Source of the DNA: JABABD01 sp965530995
Lineage (GTDB): Bacteria; Bacteroidota; Bacteroidia; Flavobacteriales; Flavobacteriaceae
Assembly: GCA_965530995.1 (NCBI GenBank)
Contig: CBESOB010000036.1
Location: 1-17,347 of the forward strand
Direction of reading: 5' to 3'
Length of the DNA stretch: 17,347 nucleotides
Within the stretch, counting starts at the first letter, position 1; each line of letters opens with the position of its first letter. Positions 6,759 through 14,288 of this stretch are shown one piece after another. Below the pieces are notes generated by a model that saw only the letters and a program-made list of their open reading frames with translations, did no database searches and was not told the origin of the DNA. The position numbers were made by a program, and so were the translations under genes.

Positions 6759-8177
6759 TTATTGGTTCAATAGCCCTAGTAATTGTTCTTCAAATTGCCG
6801 TTTAGACATATTCGCGTTAGCATGAACTATAATTCCGTCTTTATCTACTAAAATGACTTTATTGAGTCTGCTAATAACCAATTGTTCTTTGGCATTTTGT
6901 GGACTCGCAAAGCGATATTCATTTTCGATTGGAAATTTATATTGCTTCAAGGTTGTCATCCATTTTTCTGAAGACATATCATCGGCACTAATTGCCATGA
7001 AATCCAATTCGGGATAATTCTTTTTCAATTTATGGGCCTTTTTATGAGTGCTTTTGAAGTGATCTCTCATGTCATAGGCCCAGAAATAAATAACCGTTGG
7101 TTTCTTGATAACAGAAGAAATAGAGGCTTCATTCCCTTGATGGTCAATAATGGTAACATCGGGTATTTTTGTGCCTGGAGACAGCTTCATAACCCCTTGA
7201 GCCATATTGGCGAAATATTTTTTATGCCTTTCGTTCGTGCTTTTTTCTAGATAGACTTCAACAAATTGACTTATCTCTTCAGCATTGTTATTGCTATTAA
7301 GGAACACCCACGCAGTGTGCCTCATATGGCTATTCTTGATCGAGTCGCTCTGCACAAGACTATCAATGATATTGAGTCTATCAAGGTTGTAGTCCAAAGA
7401 GTTTCTTTTAAATACACTATCACGGCTATGCTTAAAATGCTTGCTCAAAGCAATATTGTTAAAGTGATATTCTAAAAACCTGTAATACGGAAAATAGTTC
7501 CGGAGATTTTCGTTGTTATAATCAACCTCTTTCCTGAAATCATAGAAATCGCTTGGTAATGATTTCAAATTTATCAACTCATTGTTGCCATAATATGCAA
7601 AGGGATACAATTCCTTTCTCGCATAATTGTAATAATGGATATTTGCGTCGGCAATTTCATTAAAGACTTCTGATGTTGAATTCTTTCGTTCAAATATTTT
7701 TAATCGCTCATGTTTTGCATTGGTGATCGAATCGACCTTATTTCGGAAATCAGAGGGTGGAAGTTGGCTGAATTTTAACATGGATTCCCGTTCCCTCTCA
7801 TTCTCAAGGAATAAATTTATAAGATAATTGTTTTTTTTCGCTCCGTTTCCGGTAAAAACAAGAGACTCATCAAACTCCATGGTATTCAAACGAAAGTGCA
7901 AGCTATCGCCAGATTCTAAAAGAACAATTTGATTTTCCGGTGAATGGGTGAATGTGTATAGTCCCGCCACCAATTCATTCATCTTGTAAAGGAATCGGTT
8001 ATTATTGTCGAGTTTAACTGTATCAATAACACGTTCTCCCGAACTTATGACTACAAAGTCGGATTTAGGATTTATGATCTCACCTCCTACAAATGCATGT
8101 TTGTTACTATCAACGAAGTCTTTTTTGCAGCCCATAAAGACTGAAGACATTACTAAAAGCATTAATAATTTCTTCAT
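6759..8177 (-). CDS. TlpA-like thioredoxin-fold lipoprotein lacking the CxxC
   Basis: This is a 472-residue predicted lipoprotein with lipobox VFMG-C17. Residues of about 25-110 resemble the DUF4369 beta domain that precedes TlpA modules in Bacteroidota (GGEIINPKSDFVVI, then IVLLESGDSLHFRL). A helical middle section runs to about 325. The C-terminal thioredoxin-like domain (332-472) opens with LSPGTKIPDVTIIDHQGN. Where TlpA proteins have FWATWCxxC this one has F365-WAYDMRDH373, so Met370 and His373 replace both cysteines. The cis-proline position before VILVDKDG is Asn439. C17 is the only cysteine in the protein, so thiol-disulfide chemistry is excluded; a binding or scaffold role is inferred. 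CKKDF after the signal resembles a surface-export signal. Its divergent neighbour is the ABC-F gene. Confidence 0.88.
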   Translation of the reverse strand: MKKLLMLLVMSSVFMGCKKDFVDSNKHAFVGGEIINPKSDFVVISSGERVIDTVKLDNNNRFLYKMNELVAGLYTFTHSPENQIVLLESGDSLHFRLNTMEFDESLVFTGNGAKKNNYLINLFLENERERESMLKFSQLPPSDFRNKVDSITNAKHERLKIFERKNSTSEVFNEIADANIHYYNYARKELYPFAYYGNNELINLKSLPSDFYDFRKEVDYNNENLRNYFPYYRFLEYHFNNIALSKHFKHSRDSVFKRNSLDYNLDRLNIIDSLVQSDSIKNSHMRHTAWVFLNSNNNAEEISQFVEVYLEKSTNERHKKYFANMAQGVMKLSPGTKIPDVTIIDHQGNEASISSVIKKPTVIYFWAYDMRDHFKSTHKKAHKLKKNYPELDFMAISADDMSSEKWMTTLKQYKFPIENEYRFASPQNAKEQLVISRLNKVILVDKDGIIVHANANMSKRQFEEQLLGLLNQ

Positions 8178-8219
8178 AAAGGATTAACTCTCTATAGTTA
8201 GATACTGATAGATATCAAA

Positions 8220-8227
8220 CAAAAATA
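8220..8227 (-). promoter_or_regulatory. -7 element of the TlpA-like lipoprotein gene
   Basis: On the minus strand this reads TATTTTTG, a full match to TAnnTTTG, 42 bp upstream of the ATG. No TTG lies at the expected -33 distance, so the call rests on the -7 element alone. Confidence 0.4.
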
Positions 8228-8312
8228 TATTTTGAAGATTACTTCTGCTGTTAATGCGCTGTTAAAAGTTAATATATAATGCTTTTAATTTTAAGCTATA
8301 CTTGCTTTTTTC

Positions 8313-8320
8313 TACTTTTG
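8313..8320 (+). promoter_or_regulatory. -7 element of the ABC-F gene
   Basis: TACTTTTG matches TAnnTTTG and ends 22 bp before the ABC-F ATG. No clear -33 TTG is seen at 17-23 bp. With the minus-strand element at 8220-8227 it makes the divergent intergenic region a two-promoter spacer. Confidence 0.45.
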
Positions 8321-8342
8321 CAACCAATTTAAAAACAACAAA

Positions 8343-9968
8343 ATGCTTTCAGTTTCTAATCTTTCTGTTCAATTTGGTAAACGTGTTCTTTTTGATGAGG
8401 TTAATACGACGTTCAACAATGGTAATTGTTATGGTATTATAGGTGCCAATGGTGCTGGTAAATCAACCTTATTGAAGATTATAGCAGGACAACAAGATCC
8501 AACGTCTGGTCAGGTGCATTTAGAATCAGGGAAGCGTATGTCCGTTTTAGAGCAGAACCATAATTTATACGACGAACATACAGTTCTTGAAACGGTGATC
8601 ATTGGAAATAAGCCTTTATACAAGATTAAAACGGAAATAGATACCTTATATGCAGATTATACGGACGCCAATGCAGAGAAAATTGGCGAATTACAGGTGA
8701 TTTTTGAAGAAATGAATGGTTGGAATGCCGATAGTGATGCTGCAACAATGCTATCTAACCTTGGAATCAAGGAAGACCTGCATTATAATTTGATGAAAGA
8801 CATAGATGGTAAGCAAAAAGTACGTGTTTTACTAGCACAGGCATTATTTGGGAGCCCTGATGTATTGATCATGGATGAGCCTACCAATGACCTGGATTAC
8901 GAAACTATTACCTGGCTAGAAAATTTCTTGGCTAATTATGAAAATTGTGTGATTGTTGTTTCTCACGACCGTCACTTCTTGGATGCTGTTTGCACGCATA
9001 TCTCTGATATTGATTTTGGTAAGATCAATCATTTTTCTGGGAATTATACGTTTTGGTACGAATCCTCTCAATTGGCAGCTAAGCAAAAAGCACAACAAAA
9101 TAAGAAAGCAGAAGAGAAGAAAAAGGAGCTTGAAGAATTTATTAGACGTTTTTCTGCTAATGTCGCTAAATCAAAGCAAGCTACAAGTAGAAAAAAGATG
9201 ATCAGTAAATTAAATATATCTGGCATCAAGCCGTCTAGCCGACGTTATCCAGCCATCATTTTTGAAAGAGATCGTGAAGCAGGAGACCAGATATTGAATG
9301 TAGAAGGTCTGTCAGCAGGTCTAGATGGAGACGTATTATTCAAGAAAGTGGATATCAATCTATCAAAAGGTGATAAAGTTGTTGTTTTTTCGAAAGATTC
9401 TAGAGCTACTTCCGCTTTCTATCAAATACTTAATGGAAAGGAACAAGCGGATGCTGGAAAATTCACATGGGGTGTCACTACGACCCAATCATACTTACCA
9501 TTGGATAATTCTGAATTTTTTAAAAACACTCTTAGCTTAGTTGATTGGTTAAGACAATGGGCTCAAACCGAAGAAGAAAGAGAAGAAGTATATGTCCGAG
9601 GATTCTTAGGGAAGATGATATTTAGTGGTGAAGAAGCCTTGAAAAAAAGCAATGTTCTGTCTGGTGGTGAAAAAGTACGATGTATGTTAAGCCGAATGAT
9701 GATGCTGCGGGCCAATGTATTGATGTTGGATGAGCCCACAAATCACTTGGATCTAGAAAGTATTACTGCCTTTAATAACTCATTGAAGAATTTTAAAGGG
9801 ACGATCTTATTTACGACCCATGATCATGAATTCGCACAAACTGTGGCTAATAGGGTCATAGAATTGACACCGCATGGTGTAATTGACCGATACAGTACTT
9901 TCGATGAGTATATGCAAGACGAAAAAATCAAAGAGTTACGGAAAAAAATGTATGCCGTAACCATCTAG
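8343..9968 (+). CDS. ABC-F family ATPase, YbiT-like, with degenerate second Walker A
   Basis: This is a soluble double-ABC ATPase of the ABC-F group, whose members bind the ribosomal E site and act on the peptidyl-tRNA. At 541 residues it has the usual length. NBD1 has Walker A GANGAGKST (34-42), Q-loop Q71, Walker B VLIMDEPTNDLD (174-185) and switch H208, but its signature is IDGKQ (154-158) instead of LSGGQ. The interdomain linker, about 240-300, is helical and lysine-rich (SANVAKSKQATSRKKM), as in the P-site tRNA interaction motif. NBD2 has canonical LSGGE (439-443), Walker B VLMLDEPTNHLD (459-470) and H493, but the Walker A position reads SKDSRATSA (350-358), lacking the glycines and lysine. 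There is no transmembrane segment. The stop TAG overlaps the stop of the convergent DUF2007 gene in a shared CTAG. Overall similarity to E. coli YbiT is strong from memory. Confidence 0.95.
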   Translation: MLSVSNLSVQFGKRVLFDEVNTTFNNGNCYGIIGANGAGKSTLLKIIAGQQDPTSGQVHLESGKRMSVLEQNHNLYDEHTVLETVIIGNKPLYKIKTEIDTLYADYTDANAEKIGELQVIFEEMNGWNADSDAATMLSNLGIKEDLHYNLMKDIDGKQKVRVLLAQALFGSPDVLIMDEPTNDLDYETITWLENFLANYENCVIVVSHDRHFLDAVCTHISDIDFGKINHFSGNYTFWYESSQLAAKQKAQQNKKAEEKKKELEEFIRRFSANVAKSKQATSRKKMISKLNISGIKPSSRRYPAIIFERDREAGDQILNVEGLSAGLDGDVLFKKVDINLSKGDKVVVFSKDSRATSAFYQILNGKEQADAGKFTWGVTTTQSYLPLDNSEFFKNTLSLVDWLRQWAQTEEEREEVYVRGFLGKMIFSGEEALKKSNVLSGGEKVRCMLSRMMMLRANVLMLDEPTNHLDLESITAFNNSLKNFKGTILFTTHDHEFAQTVANRVIELTPHGVIDRYSTFDEYMQDEKIKELRKKMYAVTI

Positions 9969-10201
9969 GCACTCATACTAGCACGAACTTCTTCCACGAT
10001 TGGAACAGATTGATCTAACTCCTCCTCACGAACGAAGAGTTCTTGGATACCAGGAATAGATGGCCCGAAACCAGCTAACCTGCCAGACTCCGCCTCATCC
10101 TTGATTACGGGAGAAATACCAATTTCTTCTAAACGAGAAATAATGAGTTTAGTGATTACGAAACTTCCAGTAAATATTTTTATGTAGTCAGAATCATGCA
10201 T
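9965..10201 (-). CDS. DUF2007 domain protein (putative signal-transducing protein)
   Basis: This is a 78-residue soluble protein with the DUF2007 pattern: YIKIFTGSFVITKLIISRLEEIGI, then IKDEAESGRLAGFGP, then IQELFVREEELDQSVPIVEE. The fold is a small ferredoxin/ACT-like alpha-beta unit related to the GlnB superfamily. Its ligand and partner are unknown, and the 'signal-transducing' label in databases comes from fold similarity only. The reading frame extends upstream to a TTG at 10235-10237, but ATG 10201 fits the family's usual length and start and lies just downstream of a good promoter, so it is preferred. The last 4 bases are shared with the ABC-F stop. It is divergent from the fasciclin gene. 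Confidence 0.85.
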   Translation of the reverse strand: MHDSDYIKIFTGSFVITKLIISRLEEIGISPVIKDEAESGRLAGFGPSIPGIQELFVREEELDQSVPIVEEVRASMSA

Positions 10202-10216
10202 AATGGTTGTTTCTCT

Positions 10217-10247
10217 TAAAGATAATGATTTTTTCAATTAATATCAA
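10217..10247 (-). promoter_or_regulatory. DUF2007 gene promoter
   Basis: On the minus strand TTG (10247-10245) is followed after 20 bp by TATCTTTA (10224-10217), one mismatch from TAnnTTTG. Predicted transcription would begin about 10 nt before ATG 10201, which supports that start over the upstream TTG codon. Confidence 0.5.
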
Positions 10248-10263
10248 GGATTAATACGATCAA

Positions 10264-10312
10264 ATTCTTATCGAATTGTTCTATACTTTTAACGATTATT
10301 CTTGATAAGAAT
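10264..10312. promoter_or_regulatory. inverted repeat in the DUF2007/fasciclin intergenic region
   Basis: ATTCTTATC (10264-10272) has its exact reverse complement GATAAGAAT at 10304-10312. The right copy also sits in a local hairpin ATTCTT-GAT-AAGAAT (10298-10312). The right arm overlaps the -33 region of the fasciclin promoter. It could be an operator or a structured leader; no regulator is identifiable. Confidence 0.3.
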
Positions 10313-10332
10313 CATTTAAATACGTATCTTAA
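10302..10332 (+). promoter_or_regulatory. fasciclin gene promoter
   Basis: TTG (10302-10304) and TATCTTAA (10325-10332) are separated by 20 bp. The -7 element keeps TAnnTT but lacks the final TG. Predicted transcription begins about 23 nt before ATG 10360. Confidence 0.4.
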
Positions 10333-10359
10333 GTTGGGATTAAAAAATTAATTGTCAAT

Positions 10360-10983
10360 ATGTTACTGTTGAAAAAAATAGCGCTTAAAGGGTTTGCCTC
10401 TTTATTTTTGTTATGCATGATAAATGTTACGTTGTATGCGCAACCTAAGCATGTTACACCGCAATTAATTCAGGAGTTTATTGAGTATATAGAAAATAAT
10501 TCCGTGCAGATTCACGTTTATCTTGAAAATTCAAGTGACTTAACAACTTTTGTAAATGCACTTAAGCTCACTGATGAATTCGATAAATTAGATAGCTTTG
10601 AGGAGTTTACCATATTTGCTCCAACCAATAAAGCTTTCGAACAATTTCCCATAGAGGTCATAGCCGAGTTATTTGAGCCTAAGAACAAGGTTAAACTGTG
10701 CTCCATTGTTACATATCATATAGTAAGAGGACGACTAAGGGCATCAAGTATTATTGAAGCCATCGATAAAAATGGTGGATTAGAGGCAAGAATCATGACC
10801 ATTAGCGGTCTTGAGTTGACGGCTTATTACGAGGAAGACACCTTATTTCTTAAAGATGATAATGGGTACTCCATAAAAGTATTACAACAAGATATCTTGT
10901 TATCAAATGGTAATGTGTATAAGATTGATACAGTCATATTACCTCAAGTAGATAATGAATTCGAGAAAAACAGGGTGAATTAA
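10360..10983 (+). CDS. secreted fasciclin (FAS1) domain protein
   Basis: This 207-residue protein has an N-terminal signal peptide (KKIALKGFASLFLLCMINVTLYAQ; likely cleavage near residue 27) and no lipobox cysteine at a cleavage site. One FAS1 domain spans about 50-197. The H1 motif is FTIFAPTNKAFEQFP (82-96), the YHIVRG block near 120 precedes the variable loop, and the domain ends with NGNVYKIDTVILPQ (H2). FAS1 domains mediate cell-surface adhesion or matrix binding. The protein is predicted periplasmic or secreted, and its partner is unknown. Its TAA (10981-10983) overlaps the TAA of the convergent two-TM protein. It is divergent from the DUF2007 gene with a 158-bp spacer holding promoters and an inverted repeat. 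Confidence 0.9.
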   Translation: MLLLKKIALKGFASLFLLCMINVTLYAQPKHVTPQLIQEFIEYIENNSVQIHVYLENSSDLTTFVNALKLTDEFDKLDSFEEFTIFAPTNKAFEQFPIEVIAELFEPKNKVKLCSIVTYHIVRGRLRASSIIEAIDKNGGLEARIMTISGLELTAYYEEDTLFLKDDNGYSIKVLQQDILLSNGNVYKIDTVILPQVDNEFEKNRVN

Positions 10984-11699
10984 GCCTTGTTATAAGTACT
11001 ATTCCAAATAGCAGTATTGAAATTCTTTCCTAAGGCAATTCCATAAAAGATAACTATTGCAGCAATACTCTTGAACATGAAGAAGAATAACATCCAAAAT
11101 TCGGCTGATGAGGTTTCTTGACTAAAAAGCCCGTCAGGCACCAAAAACGTTAATAGAAAGCTTACAACTAGCGTTGTGAAAGCCAAAGTTTCAATATTTC
11201 GAAATGGTAACATTAACCATTTGCGCAAAGGATGTAAGTCATTCCCCCAAGAATGGATCATATAGAAATAATCATTCCCAATAGGAGCAAAGAGCAACGG
11301 GTCGTCTGTTTTGTTGAGTTTGAATAATTTTGACGGCGCCATTACTTTATATCCCTTCAATTCGATACCATGTTGCTTTTCTAGAGCTATTACATTAGAT
11401 TTCGCCTCTTTGGGTATCTCGCCTTTAAAATACCTCGTATCGAGAAAACGCAAACGGTAATTCACACAAATTGTCTTTATCGAATCAATATGATAGATAT
11501 GTTCAGTTTCGAGTAGTTCAAAATTAAAAGCATTTGAGACCCTTGTTGGATTTGATGTTATTTCTTTAGCAATACGAATGTCCGTATGGTCTTCAGATTC
11601 AAGTATAGCCTTAACCTGTTGCATGATATTATCAGAATCTAACGATGCCTCTTGCAAGTGCTTGAGCTTGGATTGAATGTTGGTTCGCTTAATAAGCAT
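10980..11699 (-). CDS. hypothetical membrane protein, C-terminal two-TM hairpin
   Basis: I do not recognise this 239-residue protein. The N-terminal 165 residues are soluble and begin with a helical, charged stretch (QSKLKHLQEASLDSDNIMQQVKAILES), followed by a compact mixed domain with LRFLDTRYFKGEIPKEAKS and GYKVMAPSKLFKLNKTDDPLLFAPIGNDYFYMIHSWG. Two hydrophobic segments follow, about 171-187 (TLAFTTLVVSFLLTFLV) and 201-222 (FWMLFFFMFKSIAAIVIFYG), joined by a short loop, so it looks like an inner-membrane protein with a cytoplasmic N-terminal domain. It starts 40 nt after the pheT stop on the same strand with no terminator seen, so cotranscription with pheT is likely. Its stop overlaps the fasciclin gene by 4 bp. 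Confidence 0.8.
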   Translation of the reverse strand: MLIKRTNIQSKLKHLQEASLDSDNIMQQVKAILESEDHTDIRIAKEITSNPTRVSNAFNFELLETEHIYHIDSIKTICVNYRLRFLDTRYFKGEIPKEAKSNVIALEKQHGIELKGYKVMAPSKLFKLNKTDDPLLFAPIGNDYFYMIHSWGNDLHPLRKWLMLPFRNIETLAFTTLVVSFLLTFLVPDGLFSQETSSAEFWMLFFFMFKSIAAIVIFYGIALGKNFNTAIWNSTYNKA

Positions 11700-11739
11700 T
11701 AGAATATGTAATATGATTTTAAAAACCTAAAATAGAAAA

Positions 11740-14166
11740 CTATCGCAATTCAGCACCAAGTTGCTTTTCGAAATTCGCTTGCAACTTATTCATGATCTTA
11801 TCAATTTGCTTATCCGTCAGTGTCTTGCGCTCATCTAATAAAGTGAAACTAACCGCATAACTTTTCTTGCCTTTTGGCAAGTTATCACCTTCATAAACAT
11901 CAAATAGAGTTACGTCCTTAAGAAGTTCTTTCTCGCTTTGTTTCGCAATGGTATGAATTTCCTTAAAAGTCACAGAATCATCCAATAACAAGGCGAAATC
12001 ACGACGTACTTCTGGGTATTTAGGTAAATCTGAGAATTGAATTTTTTGATACTCCACATTATCAACCAGCATATCCCAATTAAAATCGGCATAAATTACT
12101 TCTTGGTTAATGTCAAAATGCTTTAGTATGGATTTCTTGACAACACCAAATTCAACAATGGTTTTCTTGGCCCATTGAATAGTCAAGCCTTCAGAAAACA
12201 TATCCGATTTTACAGGTGCTGATGATGTCTTTTTGAAGCCTAAGCGATCCAAAACCGAGTTTATTATTCCTTTTGCGTAAAAGAAGTCGGTAGTTTTAAT
12301 GGCCGTATTCCATGTTTCAGTAGTTCTATTCCCGGATACAAAAAGGGTTAAATGTTTATGCTCTTCTCTGCCTGAAGGAAAATTATGATAGGTTTTCCCG
12401 AATTCAAATAGTTTAAGGTCAGGACGCTTTCTATTTATATTATATGAGATGGCTTCCAAACCTGAGAACAAGAGCGTTTGCCTCATGACCCCTAGATCTT
12501 GGCTTAGTGGATTCAACATATGTACATTGAATTCGGTTTTAAGATCATTACTCAAGGCAACATATTTATCAGTTGTCAAGGAGTTTGCAAGCATTTCGTA
12601 GAAACCATTGGATACTAATTGATTACCAATGGTATTCTGTAATTTATGATCCTCGAATTTTGAAGAATTCGAGATGGATGCATTTAATTTTTCCGTTGTT
12701 TTAATGGTATTGTAACCATACACGCGAAGAATTTCCTCTATAACATCAGCTTCGCGCGTTACATCATTTCTATAAGCTGGTATTGTTAATCCAAGACCGG
12801 TCTCAGTCACGTTGTTAATGGTGATTTCCAAGGAAGACAAAATACGCTTGATGGTTTCTTGTGGGATTTCTTCACCAATAAGTTTCGTGGCGTTATCAAA
12901 ATTAAGCACCACCTGAGAATCCTTGATTTTAATGGGGTAAAGATCATAAATATCTGAAGTTATCTCACCACCTGCGAGTTTTTGTATGAGTAATGCCGCC
13001 CGTTTTAGAGCATATTCAGTGATATTTGGATCGATTCCTCGCTCAAACCTGAATGAGGCATCAGTATTAAGTCCGTGACGTTTAGATGTCTTTCGGATAC
13101 TAATAGGATCAAAAAAGGCACTTTCCAAGAAGATACTTGTTGTGGTTTCTGTGACTCCAGAATTAAGGCCTCCAAAAACACCAGCGATGCATAATGGTTT
13201 CTCTGCATCACATATCATTAGGTCTTCTTCATGAAGCTCTCTTTCCACCTCGTCTAGTGTTGTGAATTTGGTTCCTTTAGGAAGTGTTTTCACAATGATC
13301 TTGCCTTTACTGATCTTTGATGCATCAAAGGCATGCAGGGGCTGTCCTAGTTCGTGCAAGACATAATTGGTAGCATCTACAATATTATTGATGGGTGATA
13401 ATCCAATGGCTTTTAATCGATGTAGTAACCAAGAGGGTGAATCTCCAACTTCCAAGTCAGTAATGGTCACTCCGCAATATCGTGGCGCCAGTGTCTTATC
13501 GATAACATCAATGTCAATTTTTAACGTGCGATTGTCTATTTTAAATGCACTGACCGAAGGCGTGATCAACTCAACGGTAACATCATTTTGTAGAAGACCT
13601 GCTTTTAGGTCTCTAGCCACACCATAATGACTCATGGCATCTGCACGATTGGGAGTTAAGCCTATTTCGAATACATGGTCGTTTTCGACTTTAAAAACAG
13701 AGGACGCTTTTGAGCCTACTTTAAGTTTTATATCTAGAACCATAATACCGTCATGACTTTGTCCTAAGCCAAGTTCATCTTCAGCACATATCATTCCATG
13801 GCTTTCTTCGCCGCGGATCTTTCCTTTCTTGATGGTCCAAGCTTCACCTTTATCATCGTAAAGTATTGTCCCTATTGTGGCAACTGGTACTTTTTGTCCT
13901 TTGGCTACATTAGGGGCGCCACAAACGATCTGTAAAGGCTCGTCTAAGCCGATATTTACAGTGGTCAGTTTTAATCTGTCGGCATTAGGATGTTGTACAC
14001 AAGTCAATACTTCACCAACGACAATTCCTTCAAGCCCTCCTTTCACCGATTGATACGATTCAACACCTTCGACTTCGAGTCCGAGGTCGGTCAGTAAATC
14101 GGAGGTTTTCTCAACATCCCAATCAATATTTATGAATTGCTTTAGCCAGTTATAGGAAATCTTCAT
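11740..14166 (-). CDS. pheT: phenylalanine--tRNA ligase beta subunit
   Basis: This is the beta chain of the alpha2-beta2 PheRS, which with PheS charges tRNA-Phe. The 808 residues match the full bacterial form. The N-terminal MKISYNWLKQFI is typical. The EMAP-like tRNA-binding domain (about 42-155) includes VGEVLTCVQHPNADRLKL and CGAPNVAKGQKVPVA. The B3/B4 editing domain (about 210-390) includes NNIVDATNYVLHELGQPLHAFD. B5 follows (about 400-475), then the inactive catalytic-like core with LNPLSQDLGVMRQTLL. The ferredoxin-fold anticodon-binding domain (about 711-808) starts at FSDLPKYPEVRRDFALLLDD. pheS is not in the window, so the pair is not in one operon on this side. ATG 14166 has a -7 element about 24 bp upstream. 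Confidence 0.98.
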   Translation of the reverse strand: MKISYNWLKQFINIDWDVEKTSDLLTDLGLEVEGVESYQSVKGGLEGIVVGEVLTCVQHPNADRLKLTTVNIGLDEPLQIVCGAPNVAKGQKVPVATIGTILYDDKGEAWTIKKGKIRGEESHGMICAEDELGLGQSHDGIMVLDIKLKVGSKASSVFKVENDHVFEIGLTPNRADAMSHYGVARDLKAGLLQNDVTVELITPSVSAFKIDNRTLKIDIDVIDKTLAPRYCGVTITDLEVGDSPSWLLHRLKAIGLSPINNIVDATNYVLHELGQPLHAFDASKISKGKIIVKTLPKGTKFTTLDEVERELHEEDLMICDAEKPLCIAGVFGGLNSGVTETTTSIFLESAFFDPISIRKTSKRHGLNTDASFRFERGIDPNITEYALKRAALLIQKLAGGEITSDIYDLYPIKIKDSQVVLNFDNATKLIGEEIPQETIKRILSSLEITINNVTETGLGLTIPAYRNDVTREADVIEEILRVYGYNTIKTTEKLNASISNSSKFEDHKLQNTIGNQLVSNGFYEMLANSLTTDKYVALSNDLKTEFNVHMLNPLSQDLGVMRQTLLFSGLEAISYNINRKRPDLKLFEFGKTYHNFPSGREEHKHLTLFVSGNRTTETWNTAIKTTDFFYAKGIINSVLDRLGFKKTSSAPVKSDMFSEGLTIQWAKKTIVEFGVVKKSILKHFDINQEVIYADFNWDMLVDNVEYQKIQFSDLPKYPEVRRDFALLLDDSVTFKEIHTIAKQSEKELLKDVTLFDVYEGDNLPKGKKSYAVSFTLLDERKTLTDKQIDKIMNKLQANFEKQLGAELR

Positions 14167-14189
14167 AATACTTTCATTTCTTCAATGCG

Positions 14190-14197
14190 CAAAGATA
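14190..14197 (-). promoter_or_regulatory. -7 element of pheT
   Basis: The minus strand reads TATCTTTG, identical to the SRP RNA -7 element, ending 23 bp before the pheT ATG. The -33 region is weak (TTAG about 21 bp upstream). The short leader leaves no room for a Phe attenuator between this promoter and the gene. Confidence 0.55.
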
Positions 14198-14244
14198 AAA
14201 ATCCTAGTTTGGTATTTAAATGCTAATTCCATTTTATTTGTAAG

Positions 14245-14252
14245 TAAATTTG
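14245..14252 (+). promoter_or_regulatory. -7 element of the TlpA lipoprotein gene
   Basis: TAAATTTG matches TAnnTTTG and ends 36 bp upstream of ATG 14289. There is no TTG at the normal -33 spacing. Its presence argues against the in-frame TTG at 14250 as a translation start, because that codon would lie inside the promoter. Confidence 0.45.
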
Positions 14253-14288
14253 TGTTTTAGATTAAGAATACACCAAACCAATGCGATC

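Noticed and set aside
7032..7475. Two plus-strand ORFs of about 70 codons inside the cysteine-less TlpA gene
   Set aside because: They lie entirely antisense to a long intact reading frame and their translations have low-complexity or random composition.
10202..10237. Longer DUF2007 protein starting at TTG 10237
   Set aside because: The 12 extra codons overlap the predicted promoter and transcription start, and the ATG at 10201 gives the usual family N-terminus.
14250..14288. Longer TlpA lipoprotein starting at TTG 14250
   Set aside because: The extra 13 residues would precede a proper short lipoprotein signal and the start codon lies within the TAAATTTG promoter element.
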